A DNA stretch of 12,501 bases, from contig JAEERN010000062.1 of NCBI GenBank assembly GCA_016285815.1, positions 1-12,501 of the forward strand, read 5' to 3'. Made by a program: the position numbers and the translations under genes. How positions within the stretch are numbered: the first letter of the stretch is position 1; each line of letters opens with the position of its first letter. The stretch comes from Clostridiales bacterium. Its GTDB lineage: Bacteria; Bacillota; Clostridia; Oscillospirales; QAMX01. A model generated the notes under the pieces. That model was not told where the DNA came from. It did not search any database and saw only the letters and a program-made list of their open reading frames with translations. Of this stretch, positions 1 through 5,804 are shown in pieces.

Positions 1-1
1 A

Positions 2-412
2 CCCACCATCGTGGTGAACACGCCTGCGCCCGCCCCGGCCCCCGCGCCCGCTCCGGCCCCGGCCCCGGCTTACAAGCCGAAGCCTGCCGACGAGGCACCC
101 GCCGCGGGAAGCCGCTATGCGCCGCTCACCCCGTGGGGCTTCATCGGCTCGTTCATCCTGCTGAATCTGCCGCTGGCCGGCTTCATCCTCACCATCGTGT
201 GGGCCTGCGGCGGCGTGCGGAACCTCAACCGCCGCAACCTGGCCCGCGCCATCGTCATCGTCTGGCTGATCTCGCTGGCCATCACGCTGGTCCTGGCGCT
301 GATCGCCGTGATCTTCGGCGGAGCGCTGTTCGCCGGGATCAGTGAAGCGCTGGGCGGAGGGGATCTCGGCAGGCTCCTGGAAGAGCTCCTCCCCGGCCTC
401 AGGCTGAACTGA
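2..412 (+). CDS. Membrane protein with Ala-Pro repeat and two transmembrane helices (5' truncated)
   Basis: The reading frame is open to the left edge, so the start lies outside the window; the GTG at 11 sits in the middle of the frame and has no ribosome binding site. The visible part begins with a run of eight Pro-Ala pairs, then a short charged linker and two hydrophobic segments. The first begins at WGFIGSFILL and the second follows the NLNRRNLARA stretch. It ends in a short helix rich in Leu and Gly. Small clostridial proteins often have this build: an N-terminal zinc ribbon or other soluble domain, a Pro-rich linker, then a two-helix membrane anchor with an Asn/Arg-rich loop. Here the N-terminal part is missing, so its function cannot be read. 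A terminator follows 24 bases after the stop, so this is the last gene of its transcript. Confident as a coding region, low for any role. Confidence 0.8.
   Translation, partial: PTIVVNTPAPAPAPAPAPAPAPAYKPKPADEAPAAGSRYAPLTPWGFIGSFILLNLPLAGFILTIVWACGGVRNLNRRNLARAIVIVWLISLAITLVLALIAVIFGGALFAGISEALGGGDLGRLLEELLPGLRLN
23..70 (+). repeat. Eight-copy 6-bp tandem repeat coding for (Pro-Ala)8
   Basis: The hexamer CCNGCN is repeated eight times in frame with varying third bases, giving an uninterrupted Pro-Ala run. It probably forms a stiff extended linker between an unseen N-terminal domain and the membrane anchor. The varied third positions suggest the protein sequence is selected rather than the DNA having slipped recently. 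Confidence 0.85.
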
Positions 413-435
413 CCCCGCGTTTCCCCGGTCTTTGC

Positions 436-475
436 CGGCCGGACCGTCCCCCCCCCGGGCGGTCCGGCCGTTTTT
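436..475 (+). terminator. Rho-independent terminator after the membrane protein
   Basis: Arms GGCCGGACCG (437-446) and CGGTCCGGCC (460-469) are perfect complements, extended by a C-G pair at 436/470. The loop is C-rich and the hairpin is followed by five T residues (471-475). Confidence 0.9.
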
Positions 476-491
476 CTTCGCCCCCCACCCC

Positions 492-520
492 TTGTCAAAT
501 CGGGCGGAATCGGGTATAAT
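492..520 (+). promoter_or_regulatory. Sigma-A-type promoter of the DegV-family gene
   Basis: TTGTCA at 492-497 and TATAAT at 515-520 are separated by exactly 17 bp. Transcription would start near 527 and give a leader of about 80 bases. The same boxes, TTGTCA-17-TATAAT, are used in front of yebC, and the sequence ATCGGGTATAAT recurs at the cyclophilin promoter. Confidence 0.9.
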
Positions 521-607
521 ATATGCGACATCTCTGTCGCTTTCATCACACCGGACCGCCTCCGCTCCTCCGCGGCGGCGCGCTTTCCGGCCTACGGGAG
601 GATCGCC

Positions 608-1477
608 ATGATCAGGATCTATGCAGACAGCACCAACGATCTGCCGCAGGAGCTGCTGCAGCGCTATCACATCCGCATCGTTCCGCTTTTCGTCAACATG
701 GGCGAAAAGACCTATACGGACTGGGTCGACATCACCCCCGACGAGATCTACGCCTGGTCCGACGCTCACAAGACCACGCCCCAGACCGCCGTCTTCTCCA
801 TCGGCGACGCGGTCGACGCTCTGACCGAGGCCAAGGCCGCCGGGGAGGACGTTCTCTTCTTCGGCATCTCGTCCGAGCTGTCCGCGTCGTGCAGCGTGTT
901 CCGTCTGGCCGCCGAAGAGATCGGCTACGCCGACCACGTGTCCGTCGTCGACTCGCGCAACCTCTGCACGGGCATCGGCCTTTTGATCCTCAAGGCGGCC
1001 GCGCGCATCGAGGCAGGCGAGACCGACCTGGCCGCCGTGACGTCCTACGTTGAATCCTTCGTCCCTCGGGTGCGGACCAGCTCGGTCATCGAGACCCTGC
1101 TCTACATCCACCGCGGCGGCCGCTGCAGCGCGGCCAAGGCCCTGCTGGCCGGCGCGCTGCGCATCAAGCCCAAGATCGTCGTGGCGGACGGGCGGCTCAC
1201 CGTGGGCAAAAAGTACCGCGGTCCCCAGAGCGACGTGATCCGGAAGTACACCGACGACCTGATGCCGGATCTGGCCAAGGCCGACCCCGACGCCGTCTTC
1301 GTCTCCCACACCGGCCGGCTGGACCAGTCGATCATCGACGAGACCGCCGAGCGCGTCCGGGCCCTGGGGCGGTTCCACAGCGTCTACGTCACCCGGGCCG
1401 GCAGCGTGGTCACTATCCACTGCGGCCCCGGCACCCTCGGCATCTTCTACGTCGCCGGCGGCGAGACCGGCGAATGA
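608..1477 (+). CDS. DegV family fatty-acid-binding protein
   Basis: At 289 aa this is the usual length for DegV proteins, which bind a single fatty acid; in some Bacillota the homologues (FakB) present fatty acid to the kinase FakA for phosphorylation. The N-terminus shows the family signature (ADSTNDLP, residues 6-13). It also has the GISSELSASC loop (86-95) that binds the carboxylate in relatives, the VVDSRNLCTGIG segment (113-124), the RGGRCS motif (169-174) and the C-terminal GPGTLGIFY (273-281). The usual T-S-Q-P-S lipid-pocket motif reads T-P-Q-T-A (57-61). The start is set by GGGAGG at 596-601, six bases before the ATG. It is transcribed alone, with its own promoter and terminator. No FakA-like kinase is present here, so a FakB role is not shown. 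It lies just upstream of a probable lipid operon. Confidence 0.93.
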   Translation: MIRIYADSTNDLPQELLQRYHIRIVPLFVNMGEKTYTDWVDITPDEIYAWSDAHKTTPQTAVFSIGDAVDALTEAKAAGEDVLFFGISSELSASCSVFRLAAEEIGYADHVSVVDSRNLCTGIGLLILKAAARIEAGETDLAAVTSYVESFVPRVRTSSVIETLLYIHRGGRCSAAKALLAGALRIKPKIVVADGRLTVGKKYRGPQSDVIRKYTDDLMPDLAKADPDAVFVSHTGRLDQSIIDETAERVRALGRFHSVYVTRAGSVVTIHCGPGTLGIFYVAGGETGE

Positions 1478-1486
1478 GCCCGCTCC

Positions 1487-1533
1487 GTCGGCCGGGCCCG
1501 CGCTTGGCGCGGGACCCGGCCGGCGTTTTTTTT
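1487..1533 (+). terminator. Strong terminator after the DegV gene
   Basis: GCCGGGCCCGCGC (1491-1503) pairs with GCGCGGGACCCGGC (1507-1520) with one bulged A, and the stem extends outward with one mismatch. Eight T residues follow at 1526-1533. Confidence 0.93.
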
Positions 1534-1553
1534 GCGGCGCATTTGCCCCGGTC

Positions 1554-1597
1554 GTTCACAGTTTGTTCACAACTTCCCGCAGGAACGGTGTTATACT
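1554..1597 (+). promoter_or_regulatory. Extended -10 promoter with GTTCACA direct repeat, upstream of the lipid operon
   Basis: TATACT at 1592-1597 is preceded by TGT, giving an extended -10 (TGnTATACT). The position expected for the -35, 17 bp upstream (1569-1574), reads ACAACT and is far from consensus. GTTCACA occurs at 1554-1560 and again at 1565-1571, 11 bp apart and so on the same DNA face. The second copy reaches into the expected -35 position. This layout fits an activator or repressor site controlling a promoter with a weak -35; the regulator is unknown. A weaker second promoter may exist at 1602-1630 (TTGATT, 17 bp, TATTTT). Confidence 0.65.
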
Positions 1598-1610
1598 GTC
1601 CTTGATTACA

Positions 1611-1630
1611 TAAATATTTTTAAGTATTTT
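1611..1630 (+). repeat. AT-rich tandem 10-mer in the operon leader
   Basis: TAAATATTTT and TAAGTATTTT are adjacent and differ at one base. They form an AT island in very GC-rich surroundings just downstream of the predicted start point. It could be an operator, part of a second promoter or an A/U-rich leader element; nothing in the sequence decides between these. Confidence 0.5.
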
Positions 1631-1681
1631 CCTTCGCGCCCCCCCCTGCGGATGCCGCGAAGGGACTCAGGAGACCGTCAC

Positions 1682-2440
1682 ATGAAAAACACAGAAGAAC
1701 GCGCCATGGCGTTTGTCAACCTGTACGCCGTGCTGGGCGCGATCCCCAGGCTTTGCGAACTGGACGCGGACGCCGCGGCGCTGGCCGATCAGAACGTTTC
1801 CATCGGCTTCGACGTCAAGGGCGGCCCGGCGGCCACGCTTTCCTTCGGCGGCGGCGCCTGCCGCCTGTCCGAAGGCACGGCCGGCTGCCGCATCCGGCTG
1901 CCGATCTCTTCCTGCGCCAGATTCAACGGCGTGGTGGCCGGAACGGTGACGCCGATCCCCTCCCGCGGGTTTTTCAAGCTCGGCTTCCTGCTGAAGAACT
2001 TCGGCGGCATCACCAAGATCCTGGAGAGCTATCTGCGCCCGGCCCCGGGCGCGCTGGAGGATCCCGACTTTTTCCGCCGCAGCACGCTGCTGACCCGCCA
2101 TGTGCTGGTCTCGGCGGCGGCGGCGCTGGGCAACACCGACACGGTGGCCAGAGCCAGCGCGTCGTACATCCCGGACGGCTCGGCGGAGATCGCCATCGGC
2201 GGCGAGGACAGCGTCTGGCTCTCGTGCCGGGATCACCGGCTGACCGCGGTGTTCTCCCGGCCCGACGACGTCTGCGCCGTCATGAAGTTCCGCGACGTGC
2301 ATCTGGCGCGGGACATCTTCGACGGCCGCGCCAACAGCGTGGCCTGCGTCGGCAACGGCGACGTGCGCATTGGCGGCATGATCCCCATGGTGGACAACAT
2401 CAACCGCATCTTCGACCGCGTTTCGGTCTATCTCGCCTGA
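1682..2440 (+). CDS. SCP2 sterol-carrier-like lipid-binding protein, probably two tandem domains
   Basis: The 252-aa product starts at the ATG following AGGAG (1669-1673); the open frame extends further upstream, but only across the terminator and promoter. The C-terminal third (about 200-250) has the SCP2 pattern: LARDIFDGRANS, then GNGDVRIGG (224-232), then a terminal helix ending RIFDRVSVYL. SCP2 proteins show D-x-L-x-G...G-K-L-x-I-x-G-D at this place. Residues 38-118 look like a second, diverged copy: beta strands, a Phe-Asn-Gly-Val-Val-x-Gly segment (81-87), and an amphipathic helix ending ITKILESYL. Such domains hold hydrophobic ligands in an internal pocket. There is no signal peptide or membrane helix, so it should be cytosolic. 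It is the first gene of a four-gene operon (16 bases before the next), where it could carry or present a lipid intermediate. The family call is moderate and the ligand unknown. Confidence 0.65.
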   Translation: MKNTEERAMAFVNLYAVLGAIPRLCELDADAAALADQNVSIGFDVKGGPAATLSFGGGACRLSEGTAGCRIRLPISSCARFNGVVAGTVTPIPSRGFFKLGFLLKNFGGITKILESYLRPAPGALEDPDFFRRSTLLTRHVLVSAAAALGNTDTVARASASYIPDGSAEIAIGGEDSVWLSCRDHRLTAVFSRPDDVCAVMKFRDVHLARDIFDGRANSVACVGNGDVRIGGMIPMVDNINRIFDRVSVYLA

Positions 2441-2456
2441 CAGAGGGAGCGTCCGC

Positions 2457-3710
2457 ATGAGAGAGCTTTACACCTATGAAAAGAGCCGCGAGCTGTTCGC
2501 CCGCGCCCAGAAGATCATCCCCTCCGGCATCTACGGGCATCAGGGCCCGGCCGAAGGCTGTTATATGCCCGTCGAGGCGTTCCCGTTCTACTCCGAGCGG
2601 GCGCTGGGCTCCCGCTTTTGGGACGTGGACGGCAACGAGTTCCTGGACTATATGTGCGGCTACGGCCCCAACGTCCTGGGGTACAACGACCCGGACGTGA
2701 ACGCCGCGGCGGACGCCCAGCGCGCCAAGAGCGACTGCGTCACCGCGCCGTCTCCCGTCATGGTGGACTTCGCGGACCTGCTGGTGGACACCGTGGCCAG
2801 CGCGGACTGGGCCTTTTTCGCCAAGAACGGGAACGACGTGACGACGCTGGCCGTCCTGACGGCCCGGGCCCACACCCGCCGCAAAAAGATCGTCTTTTTC
2901 CGCGGCTATTACCACGGCGTCTCGCCCTGGACCCAGAAGATCGACTATCCCGGCATCCTGCCGGAAGAGGTGGCCAACAACGTCTGCCTGCCGTGGAACG
3001 ACTTCCAGGCCATCGAGGACCTTTTCGCCCGGGAGGGCGACGAGGTGGCCGCCGTCATCGCCCAGCCCTATATGCACGGGAACTTTGCGGACAACGAGCT
3101 GCCCGCCGAGGGCTTCTGGGCCCACGTCCGCGCCCTGTGCGACAAGCACGGCGCGGTGCTGATCGTGGACGACGTGCGCGCCGGGTTCCGGCTGGATCTG
3201 GCCGGAAGCGACCACTATTACGGCTTCCGGGCCGACCTGATCTGCTTCTGCAAGGCGCTGGCCAACGGCTATAACGTGTCGGCCCTGTGCGGCCGGCGAG
3301 AGCTGATGAACACCGTTTCCGGCATCAGCTTCACGGGCAGCTACTGGATGTCCGCCGTGCCCTTCGCCGCGGGCATCGCCTGCATCGAGAAGATGAAACG
3401 GCTGGACCTGTGCGCGCTGCTGCGCGCCCGGGGCGAGGCGCTGAAGACCGGGCTGATCGCCGCGGGCAAAAAGTACGGCTTCGACCTGCACGTCTCCGGC
3501 GAGCTCGCGCTGCCCTATCTGCGCATCGCGGACGACCCCACGCTGTCTCTGCATCAGGAGTGGATCGCCGAGTGCGTCCGCCGCGGGATCTTCTTCACCA
3601 ACCACCACAACCACTTTCTCAACGCCTCGCTCACCGAGGAGGACATCCGGCAGACCATCGACGTCGCGGACGAGGCCTTCGCCGCCGTCCGGGCGCGCCG
3701 CGAAGCTTAA
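2457..3710 (+). CDS. Class III PLP-dependent aminotransferase (glutamate-1-semialdehyde aminotransferase-like)
   Basis: The 417-aa length is normal for fold-type I, class III aminotransferases. The sequence has the cofactor-phosphate region KNGNDVTT (123-130), the ring-stacking YYHG (151-154) and the Asp contacting the PLP nitrogen in IVDDVRAGFR (D238). The Schiff-base lysine lies in CFCKALANGY (K266). The usual D-E-V is D-D-V. The architecture is closest to HemL-like aminotransferases, but the KNG and FCKALANGY motifs match a side branch found in biosynthetic clusters rather than true HemL, and no other haem gene is nearby. AGGGAG (2444-2449) sets the start. It lies 16 bases after the SCP2-like gene and 32 before the oxoamine synthase. 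It may supply an amino donor substrate or aminate a keto-lipid; the sequence does not show which. The enzyme class is near certain, the substrate unknown. Confidence 0.93.
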   Translation: MRELYTYEKSRELFARAQKIIPSGIYGHQGPAEGCYMPVEAFPFYSERALGSRFWDVDGNEFLDYMCGYGPNVLGYNDPDVNAAADAQRAKSDCVTAPSPVMVDFADLLVDTVASADWAFFAKNGNDVTTLAVLTARAHTRRKKIVFFRGYYHGVSPWTQKIDYPGILPEEVANNVCLPWNDFQAIEDLFAREGDEVAAVIAQPYMHGNFADNELPAEGFWAHVRALCDKHGAVLIVDDVRAGFRLDLAGSDHYYGFRADLICFCKALANGYNVSALCGRRELMNTVSGISFTGSYWMSAVPFAAGIACIEKMKRLDLCALLRARGEALKTGLIAAGKKYGFDLHVSGELALPYLRIADDPTLSLHQEWIAECVRRGIFFTNHHNHFLNASLTEEDIRQTIDVADEAFAAVRARREA

Positions 3711-3742
3711 AATCGACCCAGGGGAAAAGGGGGACGAAACGA

Positions 3743-4939
3743 ATGGATCTGTTTGAAAAGTGCCGCAAGTTCACACTGGCCGACGAGTACCGCGCCATGG
3801 GGATCTATCCCTATTTCCGCGCGCTGGAGACCCGCCAGGACAAGGAAGTCGTCATGGAGGGCAAGCGCCGGATCATGCTGGGCTCCAACAACTATCTGGG
3901 CCTGACCACCTGCCCCGAGGTCATCGAGGCGGGGATCCGGGCCTACGAGCAGTACGGTTCCGGCTGTTCCGGCTCCCGCTTCCTCAACGGGACGCTGAAG
4001 CTGCATCTGGAGCTCGAGGCCGAGCTGGCCCGCTTCCTGCGGAAGGAAGAGGTCGTCACCTTCTCCACCGGCTTCCAGTCGAACCTCGGCATCATCAGCG
4101 CGCTGGTGGGCCGCACGGACTATGTGATCTGCGACCGCGAGAACCACGCCAGCATCTACGACGGCTGCCGCCTCAGCTTCGGCAAGATGCTGCGCTATCG
4201 CCACAGCGACATGGACGAGCTCGAGGCGTGTCTCAGGCGCGTGCCGGAGACGGCGGGCTGTCTCATCGTCACCGACGGCGTGTTCAGCATGGGCGGCGAC
4301 ATCGCCAGGCTGCCCGAGATCGTGGCGCTGGCCAGGCGCTACGGCGCCCGGGTCATGGTGGACGACGCCCACGCCCTCGGCGTCATCGGCGAGGGCGGCC
4401 GGGGCACGGCCAGCCACTTCGGGCTGGAAAACGAGGTCGACGTCTACATGGGGACCTTCTCCAAATCGCTGGCCTCGCTGGGCGGCTATATGGCGGCCGA
4501 CGCCAAGGTGGTGGACTATGTGCGCCACAACTCGCGGCCGTTCATCTTCTCGGCCTCCATCACCCCGGCCTCCTGCGCGTCGGCGCTGGCCGCGCTGCGC
4601 CACATCGAAGCCCATCCGGAGCTGATCGCGCGGCTGGGCGAGCTGTCCGCCTATGCCCGGGCGGGGCTGAAGGCCCGGGGCCTGGACATCGTGGACTCCG
4701 AGGCGCCCATCATCCCCATCTTCACCTATACCGCCGAGAACACCCTGCGCACCGCGGCGGAGCTGTACGACCGCGGCGTCTACGTCAACACCGTGCTGCC
4801 CCCGGCGGCCCCGTCCGACGGCTGCATGCTGCGCACCAGCTATATGGCCACGCTGACCGAAGCCCTCATCGACGAGGCGCTGGACGTCATCGCGGACGTG
4901 GTGCTGCGCAACAACGCCGCGCTCCGGACCAATGGATAA
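3743..4939 (+). CDS. spt: Alpha-oxoamine synthase, serine palmitoyltransferase-like
   Basis: This 398-aa PLP enzyme belongs to the family that condenses an amino acid with an acyl thioester and releases CO2. Key residues are all present: His135 in DRENHASIYDG (ring stacking), Asp207 in VDDAH, His210, Lys241 in GTFSKSLASLGG (Schiff base) and Arg364 in MLRTSYMAT (carboxylate binding in serine palmitoyltransferase). Hallmarks recalled from Bacteroidetes-type serine palmitoyltransferases are GIYPYFR (20-26), MLGSNNYLGL (45-54), GSGCSGSRFLNGTL (72-85), LHLELE (87-92) and FSTGFQSNLGIIS (107-119). The glycine acetyltransferase Kbl and BioF differ at several of these. There is no membrane helix, as in soluble bacterial homologues. 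The start follows AGGGGGA at 3728-3734. It overlaps the next gene, a reductase, by 8 bases, so the two are translationally coupled. The likely product is a 3-keto long-chain base, though another amino acid donor (glycine, alanine, cysteate) is possible. Family certain; substrate inferred. Confidence 0.88.
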   Translation: MDLFEKCRKFTLADEYRAMGIYPYFRALETRQDKEVVMEGKRRIMLGSNNYLGLTTCPEVIEAGIRAYEQYGSGCSGSRFLNGTLKLHLELEAELARFLRKEEVVTFSTGFQSNLGIISALVGRTDYVICDRENHASIYDGCRLSFGKMLRYRHSDMDELEACLRRVPETAGCLIVTDGVFSMGGDIARLPEIVALARRYGARVMVDDAHALGVIGEGGRGTASHFGLENEVDVYMGTFSKSLASLGGYMAADAKVVDYVRHNSRPFIFSASITPASCASALAALRHIEAHPELIARLGELSAYARAGLKARGLDIVDSEAPIIPIFTYTAENTLRTAAELYDRGVYVNTVLPPAAPSDGCMLRTSYMATLTEALIDEALDVIADVVLRNNAALRTNG

Positions 4940-5720
4940 GGTCGTTCTGGTCACCGGGGCAAGCTCCGGCATCGGCGCCGAGACGGCCCGCCGCTTCGCC
5001 GCGGCGGGGTGGACCGTCTGGGGCCTGTCCCGCTCCGGCGGCGCGCCCGATGGCGTCGCCCCGCTGGTCTGCGACGTCACCGAACCGGCCGCCGTGGCCG
5101 AAGCCGTGCGGACGCTGCTGGCCGCCTCCGGCCGGCTGGACCTTCTGATCAACTGCGCGGGCTTCGGCATCTCGGGCGCCGCCGAGCTGACGGACGAGGC
5201 CGACTCGCTCCGCCAGATGCAGGTCAACCTGCACGGCGCCGCCGCGGTCTGCCGGGCGTGTCTGCCGGCCCTGCGGCAAAGCCGGGGCATGATCCTGAAC
5301 GTCAGCTCCGTGGCCGGGGCCCTGCCCATCCCGTTCCAGACATGGTATTCCGTCTCCAAGGCGGCCGTGAACGCCTATTCCGCGGCGCTGGCCAACGAGG
5401 TGCGCCCCTTCGGCGTGCGCGTGTGCGCGGTCATGCCGGGGGACATCCGCACCGGCTTCACCGCCGCGCGGCGGAAGCTGGCGGACGAGACCGGCCTCTA
5501 CGCGGGCCGCGTCGAGCGGTCCGTGTCCCGCATGGAGCGGGACGAGCAGAACGGCATGCCCCCGTCCGCCGTGGCCGGAAAGCTGTTCCGGCTGGCCTCG
5601 CGCCGCCGGGTCCCGCCGGTCTGCACCGTGGGCGCCGGCTATTCGTTCCTCGTATGGCTGGCCCGGCATCTGCCGCCGCGCCTCACCAACCGCGTGCTCT
5701 ACGCGCTGTACGCCAAATAG
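4932..5720 (+). CDS. Classical short-chain dehydrogenase/reductase, candidate 3-ketosphinganine reductase
   Basis: The 262-aa product has the Rossmann nucleotide motif TGASSGIG (8-15), NCAG (74-77) and the catalytic tetrad in order: Asn99 or a neighbour in QVNL, Ser125/126 in NVSSVAG, Tyr139 and Lys143 in YSVSK. After the first strand pair comes GLSRSGG; an Arg here (R34) usually favours NADPH. The last 25 residues are hydrophobic and basic (YSFLVWLARHLPP), which could let it touch the membrane, as in eukaryotic 3-ketodihydrosphingosine reductases. No Shine-Dalgarno is visible before its ATG. The start lies inside the synthase stop region (shared ATGGATAA), so translation probably depends on ribosomes finishing the synthase. 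That coupling supports reduction of the synthase's keto product. SDR membership is certain, the substrate is inferred from context. Confidence 0.9.
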   Translation: MDKVVLVTGASSGIGAETARRFAAAGWTVWGLSRSGGAPDGVAPLVCDVTEPAAVAEAVRTLLAASGRLDLLINCAGFGISGAAELTDEADSLRQMQVNLHGAAAVCRACLPALRQSRGMILNVSSVAGALPIPFQTWYSVSKAAVNAYSAALANEVRPFGVRVCAVMPGDIRTGFTAARRKLADETGLYAGRVERSVSRMERDEQNGMPPSAVAGKLFRLASRRRVPPVCTVGAGYSFLVWLARHLPPRLTNRVLYALYAK

Positions 5721-5728
5721 ATCCCGAC

Positions 5729-5783
5729 CCCTCCGGACGGAGCGGCCCGCGCCCCGCGTGCGCTGTTCCGTCCGGAGGGTTTT
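5729..5783 (+). terminator. Hairpin terminator or attenuator closing the lipid operon
   Basis: CCCTCCGGACGGA (5729-5741) and TCCGTCCGGAGGG (5767-5779) form a perfect 13-bp stem with a GC-rich 25-base loop. Only four T residues follow. It ends 21 bases before the glycosidase ATG, and I see no promoter between, so it may be a leaky terminator or an attenuator. Confidence 0.75.
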
Positions 5784-5804
5784 CCGAAAAGGAGGACCTC
5801 GCTC

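Noticed and set aside
527..607. Possible riboswitch in the 80-base DegV leader.
   Set aside because: The leader is C- and G-rich with no recognisable aptamer pattern and no terminator/antiterminator pair.
1532..1681. An N-terminal extension of the SCP2-like protein starting at 1532.
   Set aside because: It would run through the T tract of the terminator and the promoter, and lacks a ribosome site; ATG at 1682 has AGGAG at proper spacing.
2457..4939. Aminotransferase plus synthase as BioA/BioF of biotin synthesis.
   Set aside because: The aminotransferase is HemL-like rather than BioA-like, no bioB, bioD or bioW is present, and the synthase carries the YPYFR and SGSRFLNGT features not typical of BioF.
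3743..5720. Synthase plus dehydrogenase as threonine degradation (Kbl/Tdh).
   Set aside because: The dehydrogenase is a 262-aa classical SDR with TGASSGIG and YSVSK, not a zinc alcohol dehydrogenase or extended SDR of the threonine dehydrogenase type, and the synthase motifs look like serine palmitoyltransferase.
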